Assembly (NCBI RefSeq): GCF_022760755.1
Contig: NZ_JAIVFP010000001.1
Location: 1,840,001-1,904,000, forward strand
Direction: 5' to 3'
Length of the DNA stretch: 64,000 nucleotides
Source: Candidatus Rhodoblastus alkanivorans
GTDB lineage: Bacteria > Pseudomonadota > Alphaproteobacteria > Rhizobiales > Beijerinckiaceae
Position 1 is the stretch's first letter; each line of letters begins with the position of its first letter. Positions 16,408 to 26,504 of this stretch are shown one piece after another. The translations under genes and the position numbers were made by a program. The notes beneath the pieces are model-generated. The model did no database searches. It saw only the letters and a list, made by a program, of their open reading frames with translations, and had not been told where the DNA came from.

Positions 16408-16992
16408 ATGGCTTTCTCGGCGCAAAAATCTCCTTCCAAGAAAGCCAAGGGCTCGAACGCCCGGGGCGCCGGCTCCAAATCGACCGAAAAAAGGACGAAG
16501 GCAAAGTTTGCGGCCGGGGAGACGACTACGGCCGCAGCCGCGCCTGCCGCCTTGCTGGCGGCCGCGGACGGGATCGATCTCGAGCGTCTGCAGTTCGGCG
16601 CGCTGCCTTGGCGCAGGGCTGAAGCCGGTCTCGAAATCATGCTCGTCTCCTCGCGCGACACCAAACGCTGGATCATTCCCAAAGGCTGGCCCATGGCCGG
16701 GCGCAGCGGCGGGGCGGCGGCGGCGATCGAAGCGTTGGAGGAAGCAGGCCTGCTCGGCGTCATGTCCGACGAGCCGATCGGCCATTTCCACTATGTGAAA
16801 AGATTAACGCGCCGCTCCGATTGCTGCCGCGTCGTGGTCTTCGCCTTGCGGGTCGTCCGCCAGCGCGCGCACTGGCCGGAAAAACACGAGCGCGTCACGC
16901 AATGGTTTTCCGCCGGCGAAGCAATCGCCAATGTATCGGACCCGGAACTCGCCCAACTGATCGAAAGTTTCGCGCGCGGCTTCGCAAGCTGA
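16408..16992 (+). CDS. NUDIX hydrolase-like protein with a weakened NUDIX box
   Basis: The 194-residue protein has a basic, low-complexity N-terminus (about 1-60, Lys/Ala/Thr-rich) and a NUDIX fold from about residue 65 to 185. The region WIIPKGWPMAGRSGGAAAAI followed by EALEEAGLLG corresponds to the NUDIX box. The EExG end is present, but the first Glu (G-x5-E) is missing and the Arg of REx is Ile, so metal binding and hydrolysis may be reduced. Related enzymes cleave diphosphates such as Ap4A or diphosphoinositol compounds. The ATG at 16408 has a GGGGGA site before it. The stop is seven bases from the convergent hopene cyclase stop. Confidence 0.75.
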   Translation: MAFSAQKSPSKKAKGSNARGAGSKSTEKRTKAKFAAGETTTAAAAPAALLAAADGIDLERLQFGALPWRRAEAGLEIMLVSSRDTKRWIIPKGWPMAGRSGGAAAAIEALEEAGLLGVMSDEPIGHFHYVKRLTRRSDCCRVVVFALRVVRQRAHWPEKHERVTQWFSAGEAIANVSDPELAQLIESFARGFAS

Positions 16993-16999
16993 ACGCGCG

Positions 17000-19051
17000 T
17001 CACGCCTTTTCCGTGCGCGCCGCGCGCGCCAGCGCCATCAGCGGGAAATAATGGCAGTATAGACCATAGCGCAGCATGAAGGCGCGCGACAGCTCCGGCC
17101 CCTGCCGCAGGCGCTCGGACAGCAGCGGATCGTTGAGTTTGATCGTTTGGCCGACGCCATAGCCCGGAAAGCCGGTCCCGGTATATTCCGGCTCCGGCCA
17201 GGTTCCCTCGCTCTGGCGCTCGATGAGAAACTGGCAGCCGCGCGCGATCGCCTCGCCGTCCTGCGGGCGGGCGGCGGCGATGAGGCCCATCAAGGCCCAG
17301 GCGGTCTGCGAGGCGGTCGCCGTTCCGCGCCCGGCCATGTCCGCCTGCATATAGGAGGCGCAGCTCTCGCCCCAGCCGCCGCTTTCCTGCTGGCGCGACT
17401 TCAGCCAGTCGCAGGCCCGGCCGACGGCGGGCTGGCCCATGTCCTCGCCGATGGCGGCGAGCGCCGGCAGCACGGCGCCAGTCCCGTAAATGTAATTCAC
17501 GCCCCAGCGGCCGAACCAGGAGCCGTCCGGCTCCTGCTGCGCCCGGATAAAGGCCAGGGCCCGCGCCATCGACGGATGACCGCGCGAAATCCCGAGCCGG
17601 GCGAAAGCCTCGATGACATGGGCGGTGACGTCCACCGAAGGCGGGTCGAGCGCTTCGCCGAAGTCGCAGAACGGGATTTTGGTCAGGAGCTGGTTGGTGT
17701 TGTCCTTGTCGAAGGCGCCCCAGCCGCCGCTCGCGCTCTGCATCGCGATCAGCCAGTCCACGCCGCGCGAAATCGCCTGCTCGACGCCGCGCGTCCGCCA
17801 TTTCGGGCTTTCGCGGAAGGGCGCGAGCGCGATCAGCGCGACGGCCGTGTCGTCCACGTCCGGATAAGCATTATTGGCGTACTCAAAAGCCCAGCCGCCC
17901 GGTTTGACATGCGGCAGTTTGACCGACCAGTCGCCGGGGACCAGAACCTGGCGCTTCAAAACCCAATCGACCGCTTTTTCGACCGGCTCCGATTCCGCCC
18001 CCGGCGCGCCGGAATCGTCGAAGGCGAGCAGGGTGAGAATCGTGTCCCAGACCGGGGAATTGGTCGCCTGGATGAAGGTCGCCTCATTGACATCGACCCG
18101 CCAGCCGGGATCGTTCAGGCAGGCGAGGCCCTTGGCCAGCACCGGATGGTCGAGGGCATAGCCCTCCGCATGGAGCGCCATCAGGCTGTAGATCCAGGGC
18201 GGCTGAATGCCGCCCCAGCCGCCGTCGGCGTCCTGATGGCGGATGATCCATTCCAGCGCCTGCCGCGCCGCCGCGCCGCGCCACAGTTTCAAGCCGTAAC
18301 GATGGCCGAATTCCTGCAGGGCGTGCAAAACCTTGTCCGTCTTGCGGAAGAAAACGTCCCAGCCGTCGGGATTCGCCTTGGCGGGCAAATCATAATCGAA
18401 GCTGGCGCGCCCGCCGGGGAAAAGCGCGTCCAGCCGGCGCTCGGGCGGAAGAGGGCGGCTCGGCCGGCGCGCCGAAAGCAGAGCGATCGGCATGAGCGTC
18501 GCCCGCGCCCATTGCGCGAAATGATAGATGTTGAAGGGAAACCAGAGCGGCAGCCAGATCACTTCCGGCGGCAGATTGGGTGTCTTCTCCCACGGCCATT
18601 CGCCGATCAAAGCCAGCCAATAGCGGGTGAAGACGCGGACGTTCCTCAATCCGCCCTTGGCCTCGATCCAGCTTTGCGCCTTGACCAGAGCCGGATCGTC
18701 CGCGGCAAAACCCGAACAGCGCAAAGCCGCATAGGCCTCGACCGTGGTGTTGATGTCGCCGTTCGGCGCGCGGTGATAGATTTCCCAGGCCCCGTCTTCG
18801 CGCTGCGTGTCGATGAGCGATTGCGCCAGCCGCGCGCACAGCAAATGGTCGTCAAGGCCCAGAAACCACAGGCAGAGGCGCCATTGCGCCTCCATGCAGC
18901 CATTCGATTCGGCGCGCCCGACCCAATGGCCGTCTGGCTTCTGGCGCGCCAGCAGCCAGTCGGTCGCAGCGGCGATGGCGGAGCGCGAAGCCCCGCGAAA
19001 ATTGTCGGACCCGACCGAAACCCGTTCATCCATATCCGTCGTCGTCACCAA
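17000..19051 (-). CDS. shc: Squalene-hopene cyclase
   Basis: The 683-residue enzyme cyclises squalene to hopene, the base of bacterial hopanoids, at the inner membrane. The catalytic acid motif DxDD is present as YPDVDDTAVALIAL. Several QW repeats are seen, for example QDADGGWGGIQ, QSASGGWGAFD, QEPDGSWFGRW and QESGGWGESC, and the length is typical. Start choice is uncertain: TTG at 19051, GTG at 19048 and ATG at 19033 are all in frame, with a GAGG site close to the first two. It stands alone rather than in the hpn cluster found in other hopanoid makers, so the other hopanoid genes must lie elsewhere. Confidence 0.95.
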   Translation of the reverse strand: MVTTTDMDERVSVGSDNFRGASRSAIAAATDWLLARQKPDGHWVGRAESNGCMEAQWRLCLWFLGLDDHLLCARLAQSLIDTQREDGAWEIYHRAPNGDINTTVEAYAALRCSGFAADDPALVKAQSWIEAKGGLRNVRVFTRYWLALIGEWPWEKTPNLPPEVIWLPLWFPFNIYHFAQWARATLMPIALLSARRPSRPLPPERRLDALFPGGRASFDYDLPAKANPDGWDVFFRKTDKVLHALQEFGHRYGLKLWRGAAARQALEWIIRHQDADGGWGGIQPPWIYSLMALHAEGYALDHPVLAKGLACLNDPGWRVDVNEATFIQATNSPVWDTILTLLAFDDSGAPGAESEPVEKAVDWVLKRQVLVPGDWSVKLPHVKPGGWAFEYANNAYPDVDDTAVALIALAPFRESPKWRTRGVEQAISRGVDWLIAMQSASGGWGAFDKDNTNQLLTKIPFCDFGEALDPPSVDVTAHVIEAFARLGISRGHPSMARALAFIRAQQEPDGSWFGRWGVNYIYGTGAVLPALAAIGEDMGQPAVGRACDWLKSRQQESGGWGESCASYMQADMAGRGTATASQTAWALMGLIAAARPQDGEAIARGCQFLIERQSEGTWPEPEYTGTGFPGYGVGQTIKLNDPLLSERLRQGPELSRAFMLRYGLYCHYFPLMALARAARTEKA

Positions 19052-19372
19052 ATTGCCTCGGCCTTCAAAGGGACTGGCCAGCGCTTTTCTTTAAAGAGCC
19101 TGGCCGATGGCGCCAAGCCGGCGTCTTTTCGCCTTTGCAAAGCCCGCTTGGGCCGAATCCGTCGCCGTTTCGCCGGCGGGGGGAACGGGCCCGGGGAGCG
19201 CCGACTTTTGCAATATGGGTTTTCATGCTTATATGCAATGCAGCAAAAGCTCATCCTCAAGAGCTTCTGCCGACGGCGCGTCGGCCCCAGAACCAGGGGT
19301 GCGCGCTGTCTGGACCTTGTCGAGCCGTCGGCTCGGGGCCGGCGATTCGCCGGTCCGGCAAAGAGAGGACGC
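19052..19372. other. Divergent intergenic stretch upstream of shc
   Basis: This stretch should contain the shc promoter (minus strand) and the upstream region of the small frame at 19373. I see no recognisable gene or RNA. Confidence 0.35.
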
Positions 19373-19465
19373 ATGATGGAATTTGGACTACTTGTCGCGG
19401 TGCTGACCGTTGGCGCTGCAGGTCTGGTGACCTATTGCCTGCAGAACGGGTGCGAGCGGCAATAG
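19373..19465 (+). CDS. Possible small hydrophobic peptide (30 aa), leader candidate for ilvD
   Basis: A 30-codon frame starts MMEFGLLVAVLTVGAAGLVT and ends with two Cys and a charged tail. A GAGAGG site lies about five bases upstream. The peptide has one hydrophobic segment, so it could be a small membrane protein. It holds five Leu and four Val and lies upstream of a terminator-like hairpin and of ilvD, which would also fit a leader peptide; no run of consecutive control codons is present. Which of the two it is, or whether it is expressed, cannot be decided. Confidence 0.35.
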   Translation: MMEFGLLVAVLTVGAAGLVTYCLQNGCERQ

Positions 19466-19773
19466 GCGGATGTCCGCCTGCCAACGCGCCTGCTGGAAAG
19501 ATAATCTGAAATCAGAGCGATAATGGGAGGAATTTTCGCCCGCCTGACGCTTGAGCAAGCGGCGCGAAAGCCATTTTGGAACCCGGTCCCCCGCGATGTC
19601 GCGGGGGACCGTTTTATCAGGCCGGGAAGCGCCTGCGAATCGCGGCCTGAAACCGATGGCGGCGAAGGGCGAAGACCGGCGCTCCGATCACGGATGCGCC
19701 GCGCGCGGATCATGGACGCGCCGCGCGCAAAGGAGTAGGAGGGGCTCCAAACTTCGATCCCGGACGGAAACCC
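19466..19773. other. ilvD upstream region
   Basis: Contains the hairpin at 19584-19615 and a ribosome site (GGAGTAGGAGGG) about 25 bases before the ilvD ATG. No gene is recognised. Confidence 0.4.
19584..19615 (+). terminator. Terminator-like hairpin upstream of ilvD
   Basis: A 13-bp stem (19584-19596 with 19599-19611) with a two-base TG turn is followed by TTTT. It lies 159 bases upstream of the ilvD start, so it is either the end of an upstream transcript or an attenuator. Confidence 0.55.
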
Positions 19774-21612
19774 ATGCCTCCTTTTCGCTCCCGCACCTCC
19801 ACCCACGGCCGCAACATGGCCGGCGCGCGCGGCCTGTGGCGCGCCACCGGCATGAAGGACGGCGATTTCGGCAAGCCGATCATCGCGGTGGTCAATTCCT
19901 TCACCCAATTCGTGCCCGGCCATGTCCATCTGAAGGACCTCGGCCAGATGGTCGCGCGTGAGATCGAGGCGGCGGGCGGCGTCGCCAAGGAATTCAACAC
20001 CATCGCGGTCGATGACGGCATCGCCATGGGCCATTCCGGCATGCTCTACAGCCTGCCCTCGCGCGAAATCATCGCCGACAGCGTCGAATATATGGCCAAC
20101 GCCCATTGCGCCGACGCCCTCGTCTGCATTTCAAATTGCGACAAGATTACCCCCGGCATGCTGATGGCCGCTCTGCGCCTCAACATTCCGGCGGTCTTCG
20201 TTTCCGGCGGTCCGATGGAGGCCGGCAAGGTGGTGATCGGCGGCAAGACGAAGGCGGTGGACCTGATCGACGCCATGGTCGCGGCTGCGGACGCCAAAAA
20301 CAGCGACGAGGACGTCGCCGCCATGGAGCGTTCGGCCTGTCCGACCTGCGGCTCCTGCTCCGGCATGTTCACCGCCAATTCCATGAACTGCCTGACCGAA
20401 GCCCTCGGCTTGTCGCTGCCCGGCAACGGCACGATCGTCGCGACCCATGCCGACCGCAAGGAACTGTTCCTCCGGGCCGGCCGGCTCGCCGTCGATCTGT
20501 GCCGCCGCTATTACGAACAGGACGACGACAGCGTGCTCCCGCGCAATATCGCGACTTTAAAGGCGTTCGAAAACGCCATGACGCTCGACATCGCCATGGG
20601 CGGTTCGACCAACACCGTGCTGCATCTGCTCGCGGCGGCCTATGAGGGGGGCGTGAATTTCCAGATGGCGGACATCGACCGCCTGTCGCGCCGCGTCCCG
20701 GTTTTGTGCAAGGTCGCGCCCTCCGTGCCCGACGTCCATATCGAGGACGTCCATCGCGCCGGCGGCATTTTCGGCATCCTGGGCGAACTCGACCGCGCCG
20801 GTCTGCTCAATCGCGACGTCCATTCGGTCCACAGCCCGAGCCTCGAAGCCGCGCTGGCGGAATGGGACGTCAAGCGCAATTCATCCGAGGCGTTGCACGA
20901 CTTCTTCCGGGCCTCGCCGGGCGGCGTCCCGACCCAGGTCGCCTTCAGCCAGTCGCGCCGCTACGAAACGCTCGACGACGACCGCGCCAAGGGCGTGATT
21001 CGTGACGCCGAACACGCCTTCTCCAAGGATGGCGGCCTTGCCGTCCTGTTCGGCAATCTCGCCGAGGAGGGCGCCATCGTGAAGACGGCGGGCGTGGACG
21101 AAAGCGTTCTCAAATTCTCTGGCCCGGCCCTGGTGTACGAGAGCCAGGACGACGCGGTGCAGGGCATTCTGTCGGGCAAGGTCAAGGCGGGCGACGTGGT
21201 CGTGATCCGCTATGAGGGGCCACGCGGCGGGCCGGGCATGCAGGAAATGCTTTATCCGACCTCCTATCTGAAAAGCATGGGCTTGGGAAAAGCCTGCGCG
21301 CTGATCACTGACGGGCGGTTTTCCGGCGGCACTTCCGGCCTTTCCATCGGCCATGTCTCGCCGGAGGCGGAGGAGGGCGGACTGATCGGCCTCGTCGAAA
21401 CCGGCGACCGCATCGAGATCGACATCCCCAACCGCGTGCTTCGTCTCGACGTCGCGGATGAGGAACTGGCGCGCCGCCGCGCCGCGATGGAGGCCAGGGG
21501 CAAGGACGCCTGGAAGCCGGAGGGTCGCGACCGCCCGGTGAGTTCGGCTTTGCGCGCCTATGCGGCCATGACCACCAGCGCCGCCAAGGGCGCCGTGCGC
21601 GTCGTGCCCTGA
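19774..21612 (+). CDS. ilvD: Dihydroxy-acid dehydratase
   Basis: This 612-residue enzyme dehydrates 2,3-dihydroxy acids to 2-keto acids in valine and isoleucine synthesis. It has the family start [20 protein letters not shown], iron-sulfur ligands in [10 protein letters not shown] and [20 protein letters not shown], and the C-terminal blocks [20 protein letters not shown] and [20 protein letters not shown]. Length is typical. It forms a single gene here; the rest of the ilv pathway is not in this window. An upstream hairpin with a U-run could control it. Confidence 0.97.
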   Translation: MPPFRSRTSTHGRNMAGARGLWRATGMKDGDFGKPIIAVVNSFTQFVPGHVHLKDLGQMVAREIEAAGGVAKEFNTIAVDDGIAMGHSGMLYSLPSREIIADSVEYMANAHCADALVCISNCDKITPGMLMAALRLNIPAVFVSGGPMEAGKVVIGGKTKAVDLIDAMVAAADAKNSDEDVAAMERSACPTCGSCSGMFTANSMNCLTEALGLSLPGNGTIVATHADRKELFLRAGRLAVDLCRRYYEQDDDSVLPRNIATLKAFENAMTLDIAMGGSTNTVLHLLAAAYEGGVNFQMADIDRLSRRVPVLCKVAPSVPDVHIEDVHRAGGIFGILGELDRAGLLNRDVHSVHSPSLEAALAEWDVKRNSSEALHDFFRASPGGVPTQVAFSQSRRYETLDDDRAKGVIRDAEHAFSKDGGLAVLFGNLAEEGAIVKTAGVDESVLKFSGPALVYESQDDAVQGILSGKVKAGDVVVIRYEGPRGGPGMQEMLYPTSYLKSMGLGKACALITDGRFSGGTSGLSIGHVSPEAEEGGLIGLVETGDRIEIDIPNRVLRLDVADEELARRRAAMEARGKDAWKPEGRDRPVSSALRAYAAMTTSAAKGAVRVVP

Positions 21613-21860
21613 ACTTGAGGCGCTTCTCCGTAAAAGCCGAAGTTGGTCGCTAAATACTCACTTTTTCAGCGACTTGGCGCCTTTCTTTTGCCAGATTACG
21701 TCGCGCATCGACCAAGTGCTTAGTCTCTTGGGCGATGCTGCTGGTCTAGACAAGGCCAAGCGAGCGTCCTCCAGTCATTTCTTCCCGCGTCACGTCGGGA
21801 GCGCCGATGCGGCGACAAAGAAATCGACTGGAGACGCCGCCGTAATCGGGAGGAGCCAAT

Positions 21861-22163
21861 ATGGCTTTGAGTGCGGAAGAGATTGAAAAGAATCCAAAAT
21901 TCCAGGAGCTCGTGGCGAAACGCCGCACGCTCGGCTGGTCGCTGACTATTCTGACGCTGATCATCTATTTCGGTTTCATTCTGCTCATCGCGTTTGATCC
22001 GAAATTCCTCGGCGAAAAAATGGGCGACGGGGTGATGACGATCGGCATGCCGATCGGCCTTGCGGTCATCGTCGCGACCTTCCTCATCGTCGGTTTCTAC
22101 GTCGTGCGCGCCAACGCGACGTACGACGTCCTGACCAAGCAGATCGTGGAGGAGAGCAAGTGA
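21861..22163 (+). CDS. DUF485 membrane protein (YjcH-like), ActP partner
   Basis: The 100-residue protein has two membrane helices (about 26-45, [18 protein letters not shown], and about 62-84, [19 protein letters not shown]), with [18 protein letters not shown] before the first. This is the DUF485 family, which almost always precedes actP and probably helps assemble the acetate carrier. The stop TGA and the actP start ATG overlap as TGATG, so translation is coupled. A GGGAGGAG site precedes its ATG. Confidence 0.9.
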   Translation: MALSAEEIEKNPKFQELVAKRRTLGWSLTILTLIIYFGFILLIAFDPKFLGEKMGDGVMTIGMPIGLAVIVATFLIVGFYVVRANATYDVLTKQIVEESK

Positions 22164-23869
22164 TGTCGCGCTACAAGGCTCTTTTTCCGGCGACCTTGTC
22201 CGGCCTCGCCTTCTCCCTGCTGAGCAGCGCCGCTTTCGCCGACGCGGTCACAGGCCCGGTGCAGAAACAGGAGGTCAACGCCGCCGCGATCGGCATGTTT
22301 GTCGTCTTCGTGGTGCTGACGCTCGGCATCACTTATTGGGCGGCGAAACGCACCCGGTCGGCCGCGCAATTCTATGCGGCCGGCGGCGGCATCACCGGCT
22401 TCCAGAACGGACTCGCCATCGCGGGCGACTATATGTCGGCGGCGTCCTTCCTGGGCATTTCCGGCCTCGTCTACAAATCCGGCTACGACGGCCTGATCTA
22501 TTCGGTCGGCTTCCTCGTGGGCTGGCCGATCGTGATGTTCCTGATCGCGGAGCCGCTGCGCAACCTCGGCAAGTTCACCTTCGCCGACGTCGCCTCCTTC
22601 CGCTTCCGGCAGATGCCGATTCGCGTGCTCGCCTCCTGCGGCACGCTGGTCGTCGTCGCCTTCTATCTGATCGCCCAGATGGTCGGCGCGGGCAAGCTCA
22701 TCCAGATCCTGTTCGGGCTCGACTATTGGATGGCGGTGGTGATCGTCGGTGCGCTGATGATCATTTACGTGACCTTCGGCGGCATGGTGGCGACGACCTG
22801 GGTGCAGATCATCAAGGCCTGCCTGCTGCTTGCCGGCGCGACCTTCATGGCCCTCATGGTCCTGGCCCATTTCGGCTTCAGCCTCGAGGCTCTGTTCGCC
22901 AAGTCGGTCGAAGCGCATCCGAAACATCAGGCGATCATGGCGCCGGGCCAGCTCGTCACCAACCCGATCGGCGCGGTTTCGCTCGGTCTGGCGCTGATGT
23001 TCGGCACCGCCGGCCTGCCGCATATCCTGATGCGCTTCTTCACCGTCGCCGACGCCCAGGCGGCGCGCAAGTCGGTGTTCTACGCCACCGGGTTCATCGG
23101 ATATTTCTATATCCTGACCTTCATCATCGGCTTCGGCGCGATCGCTCTCGTCTCGACCAATCCGGAGTTCCTGAACGCCGGTTTGCTCGCCAAGGGCAAG
23201 AACGCGATCGAGGCGATCCGCGGCGGCGACAATATGGCGGCGATCCATCTGTCGGCTGCGGTCGGCGGCCAGGTCTTCCTCGGCTTCATCTCTGCGGTGG
23301 CCTTCGCGACCATTCTCGCGGTGGTGTCCGGCCTGACTTTGTCCGGCGCCTCGGCGGTGAGCCACGACCTCTACGCCACCGTCTTCAAGGGCGGCAAGGC
23401 GAACGAGCAGGATGAAATCCGGGTTTCGAAGATGGCGACCGTCGTGCTCGGAATCATCGCGGTCTTTCTCGGCATCGCCTTCGAGAAGTCGAACGTCGCC
23501 TTCATGGTCGGTCTGGCCTTCGCCATCGCGGCGTCGTGCAACTTCCCGGTCCTGCTGATGTCGCTGAAATGGCGCGGCATGACCACGCGCGGCGCGGTGA
23601 TCGGCGGGTTCCTCGGCCTGCTGTCGGCGGTGCTTGGCGTGGTGCTCTCGCCGGCGGTCTGGGAAGTGGTGATGGGCCATCCCAAGGGCTCGGCGCCGTT
23701 CCCCTACAGCAATCCGGCCCTGTTCTCCATGACCATCGCCTTCGTCGGCATCTGGCTGTTCTCGAAGCTGGACAACAGCGAGCGCGCCCGGATCGACCGG
23801 GCCGGTTTCGACCAGCAATTCGTGCGCGCCGAAACCGGCATCGGCGCCACTGGAGCCTCGGCCCACTGA
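22163..23869 (+). CDS. actP: Cation/acetate symporter ActP
   Basis: The 568-residue solute:sodium symporter brings acetate (and glycolate-like acids) across the inner membrane. An N-terminal signal-like helix is followed by about 13 membrane segments. Family signatures include [20 protein letters not shown], the region [18 protein letters not shown] and [17 protein letters not shown]. Length is typical. GTG at 22160 is also in frame, but ATG at 22163 is the usual start and has GGAGGAGAG before it. It is the second gene of a four-gene run; a hairpin after the stop separates it from the next gene by 93 bases. Confidence 0.95.
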   Translation: MSRYKALFPATLSGLAFSLLSSAAFADAVTGPVQKQEVNAAAIGMFVVFVVLTLGITYWAAKRTRSAAQFYAAGGGITGFQNGLAIAGDYMSAASFLGISGLVYKSGYDGLIYSVGFLVGWPIVMFLIAEPLRNLGKFTFADVASFRFRQMPIRVLASCGTLVVVAFYLIAQMVGAGKLIQILFGLDYWMAVVIVGALMIIYVTFGGMVATTWVQIIKACLLLAGATFMALMVLAHFGFSLEALFAKSVEAHPKHQAIMAPGQLVTNPIGAVSLGLALMFGTAGLPHILMRFFTVADAQAARKSVFYATGFIGYFYILTFIIGFGAIALVSTNPEFLNAGLLAKGKNAIEAIRGGDNMAAIHLSAAVGGQVFLGFISAVAFATILAVVSGLTLSGASAVSHDLYATVFKGGKANEQDEIRVSKMATVVLGIIAVFLGIAFEKSNVAFMVGLAFAIAASCNFPVLLMSLKWRGMTTRGAVIGGFLGLLSAVLGVVLSPAVWEVVMGHPKGSAPFPYSNPALFSMTIAFVGIWLFSKLDNSERARIDRAGFDQQFVRAETGIGATGASAH

Positions 23870-23877
23870 ACCTCGTC

Positions 23878-23902
23878 GGGCGCGGCTTTTCGAGCCGCGC
23901 CC
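23878..23902 (+). terminator. Intercistronic hairpin after actP
   Basis: A perfect 10-bp GC-rich stem (23878-23887 with 23893-23902, loop TTTCG) with no long U-run. It may partly terminate or protect the 3' end of the actP message. Confidence 0.5.
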
Positions 23903-23962
23903 TTCGACCGAATTTCGCATCTCATTTTTCGCTGATGCGCAGCTTGCGGGCGGCGGATCTAA

Positions 23963-25759
23963 ATGTCTGTCCTTCTCGACACTACGACGGCGCCCTTCGA
24001 CCGCCTGACCGCCGACGAGGCGGAGGCCCTTCGCGGCGCCTTGGACGTCGCCTATTTCAAGCCCGGCGAAACGATCATCGCCCAGGGCGCCGCGCCAGAA
24101 GGCCTCTATGTCATCATCAAGGGGGCGGTGGAGGAGCGCGCGCACGGTGAACTGGTCGGCCTGCTCGGCCCCGGGGATTTCTTCGACAGCCGCGCCCTCG
24201 TGCAGGGGGCGGGCGTCAGCGGCTTCGTTGCGCGCGAGGAAACTCTGTGCGCCCTGGCGCCACGCCCCGAGCTGTTGCGGCTCATCAATTCCAATCCGCG
24301 CTTCGGCGCCTTTTTCTACACCGACATCTCGCGCAGGCTCGAAGCGCTCGCAGAGCGGGACGAATCGAACCAGATCGAATCGATGATGCGCGCGCGGGTG
24401 CGCGATCTTTACCTCATGCCGGCGGCGATCATCGATTCCGACCAGCCGATCGTCTCGGCGGGCCGAATCATGCGCGACATCGATTGCAACGCGCTTCTGG
24501 TGCGCGATGGCGAGCGCACGGGCATCGTCACCGGGATGAATTTGGCCAAGGCGGTGGTGCTCAATGGCTCGACCATCGACGAACCCGTCGGGCGCATCGC
24601 CCAATACGACCTCGTCGCCATCGAGCCCGACGAATTCGTCTCCCAGGCGCTGCTGCTGATGACCAAGCACAACAAGCGCCGCGTCGTGGTGAAAAAGGGC
24701 GACGATTTCGTCGGCATTCTCGAAGACATCAATCTCCTGAGCTTTTTCGCCGGCAATTCGCAGCTCGTGGTCGGCCGCATCGACCGCGCCGCGACCGTAC
24801 CGGAACTCGCCGTCGCGGCGAAGCAGATCGCGGAGCAGGTCCGCCCGCTGCGCCGGCAGGGCGTGAAATTCGAAGTGGTGGCGGAAATCATTTCCGATCT
24901 CAACCGGCGGCTGTTCGCGAAATTGTTCGAACTGCTCTGTCCGCTCGAACTGCGCGACAAATGCTGCCTGATCGTGATGGGTAGCGAGGGGCGGGGGGAG
25001 CAGACGATCCGCACCGATCAGGACAATGGCCTGATTCTCGCCGGTCCGGTGGACGAAAAGGCCCTCGACCGTTTCCGCAACGAATTCTCCGGGGCGCTGG
25101 CGGAGTTCGGCTTTCCGCCATGTCCCGGCGATGTCATGGTCAATAATCCGCTCTGGTCGCGTACATTCGCCGAATATGTCGCCGATTTCGGCCTGTGGAC
25201 GACCGCGCCGGACGACCAATCGGCGATGAATGTCGCGATCTTCTATGACGCCGAAGCGGTCGCCGGCGACGCGACCCTGCTGGAGCGCGCCAAGAAGGTT
25301 TTGATGGAAAAGGTCGCGGGAGAAAGGGTGTTCCTGGGCCGTTTCGCCAAGGCCATCGAGGCTTTCGAGCCGCCGATCGGCCTGTTCAACACCTTGAAGA
25401 CATCGGAAGGCGAGGGCGACGCGCTCGACCTCAAGAAGGGCGGCATTTTTCCGATCGTTCACGGCGTGCGCTCGCTCGCCATCGAACAGGGACTGGAGGA
25501 AACCAACACCTTCAAACGCTTGGCGAAACTGGCGGAACTCGGCCTGCTCAGGGAGAGTTTCGCCCGCGATCTCGCCCGCGCGCTGGATTATCTCATGACC
25601 ATCCGCCTCGACGCCCAGATCGACGCCGCAAAAAGCGCGAGCCTGCTGAAGCCCGCGACCCTGACCAGCATGGACCGCGACTTGTTGCGCGATTCCTTTC
25701 AGGTGGTGAAGCAGTTGCGCGAACTGGTGCGCCGGCGCTTCAACCTCGCGATGTTTTGA
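23963..25759 (+). CDS. cNMP-binding/CBS/DUF294 nucleotidyltransferase-like protein
   Basis: The 598-residue cytoplasmic protein has four parts. A cyclic-nucleotide-binding fold covers about residues 10-120 (PGETIIAQGAAPEGLYVIIK). A CBS pair follows at about 155-270 (LVRDGERTGIVTGMNLAKAV and RRVVVKKGDDFVGILEDINL). A DUF294 nucleotidyltransferase core follows, with GSEGRGEQTIRTDQDNGLIL containing the GS-x-x-R and TDxDxxL elements. The DUF294 C-terminal helical domain ends the protein. This architecture is widespread next to acetate carriers and a DnaQ-like exonuclease, but its reaction is unknown; uridylylation or adenylylation of a partner is possible. The catalytic residues look intact. The exonuclease gene follows after 12 bases. 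Confidence 0.85.
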   Translation: MSVLLDTTTAPFDRLTADEAEALRGALDVAYFKPGETIIAQGAAPEGLYVIIKGAVEERAHGELVGLLGPGDFFDSRALVQGAGVSGFVAREETLCALAPRPELLRLINSNPRFGAFFYTDISRRLEALAERDESNQIESMMRARVRDLYLMPAAIIDSDQPIVSAGRIMRDIDCNALLVRDGERTGIVTGMNLAKAVVLNGSTIDEPVGRIAQYDLVAIEPDEFVSQALLLMTKHNKRRVVVKKGDDFVGILEDINLLSFFAGNSQLVVGRIDRAATVPELAVAAKQIAEQVRPLRRQGVKFEVVAEIISDLNRRLFAKLFELLCPLELRDKCCLIVMGSEGRGEQTIRTDQDNGLILAGPVDEKALDRFRNEFSGALAEFGFPPCPGDVMVNNPLWSRTFAEYVADFGLWTTAPDDQSAMNVAIFYDAEAVAGDATLLERAKKVLMEKVAGERVFLGRFAKAIEAFEPPIGLFNTLKTSEGEGDALDLKKGGIFPIVHGVRSLAIEQGLEETNTFKRLAKLAELGLLRESFARDLARALDYLMTIRLDAQIDAAKSASLLKPATLTSMDRDLLRDSFQVVKQLRELVRRRFNLAMF

Positions 25760-25771
25760 GGCGCGAACGCC

Positions 25772-26443
25772 ATGGCCCTGCGTTGGCTCTCCCGCTTGAT
25801 GGACCGAGCGACCCTCGGCGACAAAAGCTATGATTTCCTGTTCGAGCCGGGCCCGCCCGACGAGGTGGTTTCCGTCGATTGCGAAACCACGGGCCTCGAT
25901 CCGCGCCGCGACGAAATCATATCGGTCGCGGCGATCCGGATTCGCGGCGACAGGATTCTTTCGAGCCGATCCTTCACGGCGGTGGCGCGGCCGCGGGTCG
26001 CCATTGCCGCGGAAGCGATCAAGGTGCACGGCCTGCGCGAGATCGATGTCGCCCGGGCGCGGCCGATGAGCGAAATTCTGCCCGGTCTTCTGCATTATGT
26101 CGGCGGGCGGCCGCTCGTCGGCTATTACATCGATTTCGACATCGCCATGCTTAACAATCATGTCACGGAAATGCTCGGCGTGCAGCTGCCCAATCCGCGC
26201 ATCGAAGTGTCCAGCATCTATTACGAGCGCAAATATGGCGACGCGCCGCCCGGCGCCCAGATCGACCTGACCTTCGCCACTATTTTACGTGATTTGAAGC
26301 TGCCCTTGTTCAATCAGCACGACGCCTTCTCCGATGCGCTGATGACGGCGATGATCTATTTGAGCCTCAAGGATTTGCGGGCGCGCGGCGTCCGCATTCC
26401 GCGCGCGCGCACACGGAGCGCGGTCGATCATCACGGCATGTGA
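25772..26443 (+). CDS. DnaQ-like 3'-5' exonuclease
   Basis: The 223-residue protein has the three exonuclease motifs of the DEDDh group: ExoI as VSVDCETTGLDPRRDE, ExoII around PLVGYYIDFDIAMLNNH, and ExoIII as FNQHDAFSDALMTAMIYL with catalytic His-x-x-x-x-Asp. It therefore should digest single-stranded DNA or RNA from the 3' end, or cut small dinucleotides. It is the last gene of the acetate-carrier run, closely spaced with the nucleotidyltransferase-like protein, so the two probably work together. It is not the replicative epsilon subunit: it carries a 30-residue N-terminal extension and lacks a polymerase-binding C-terminus. Confidence 0.87.
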   Translation: MALRWLSRLMDRATLGDKSYDFLFEPGPPDEVVSVDCETTGLDPRRDEIISVAAIRIRGDRILSSRSFTAVARPRVAIAAEAIKVHGLREIDVARARPMSEILPGLLHYVGGRPLVGYYIDFDIAMLNNHVTEMLGVQLPNPRIEVSSIYYERKYGDAPPGAQIDLTFATILRDLKLPLFNQHDAFSDALMTAMIYLSLKDLRARGVRIPRARTRSAVDHHGM

Positions 26444-26446
26444 GGC

Positions 26447-26478
26447 AAAAAAAGCGGACGCCGGGGACCGGCGTCCGC
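26447..26478 (-). terminator. Intrinsic terminator between convergent genes
   Basis: An 11-bp stem (26454-26464 with 26468-26478, loop GGA) is flanked on its left by seven A residues, giving a U7 tract for minus-strand transcripts. It ends the SatP-type gene and may slow the plus-strand run too. Confidence 0.85.
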
Positions 26479-26504
26479 TCCTGATTTTGTCGGCGGCTTC
26501 AGCC

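Noticed and set aside
17147-19465. Plus-strand open frame of 772 codons
   Set aside because: Antisense to the squalene-hopene cyclase; only its last 30 codons, past the end of that gene, are considered as a separate small frame.
21674-21886. 70-codon plus-strand frame before the DUF485 gene
   Set aside because: Overlaps the start of the DUF485 gene in another frame and has no ribosome site.
22097-26161. Minus-strand open frame of about 1354 codons
   Set aside because: It lies entirely antisense to actP, the nucleotidyltransferase-like gene and the exonuclease, has no family motifs, and is a product of high GC at third positions.
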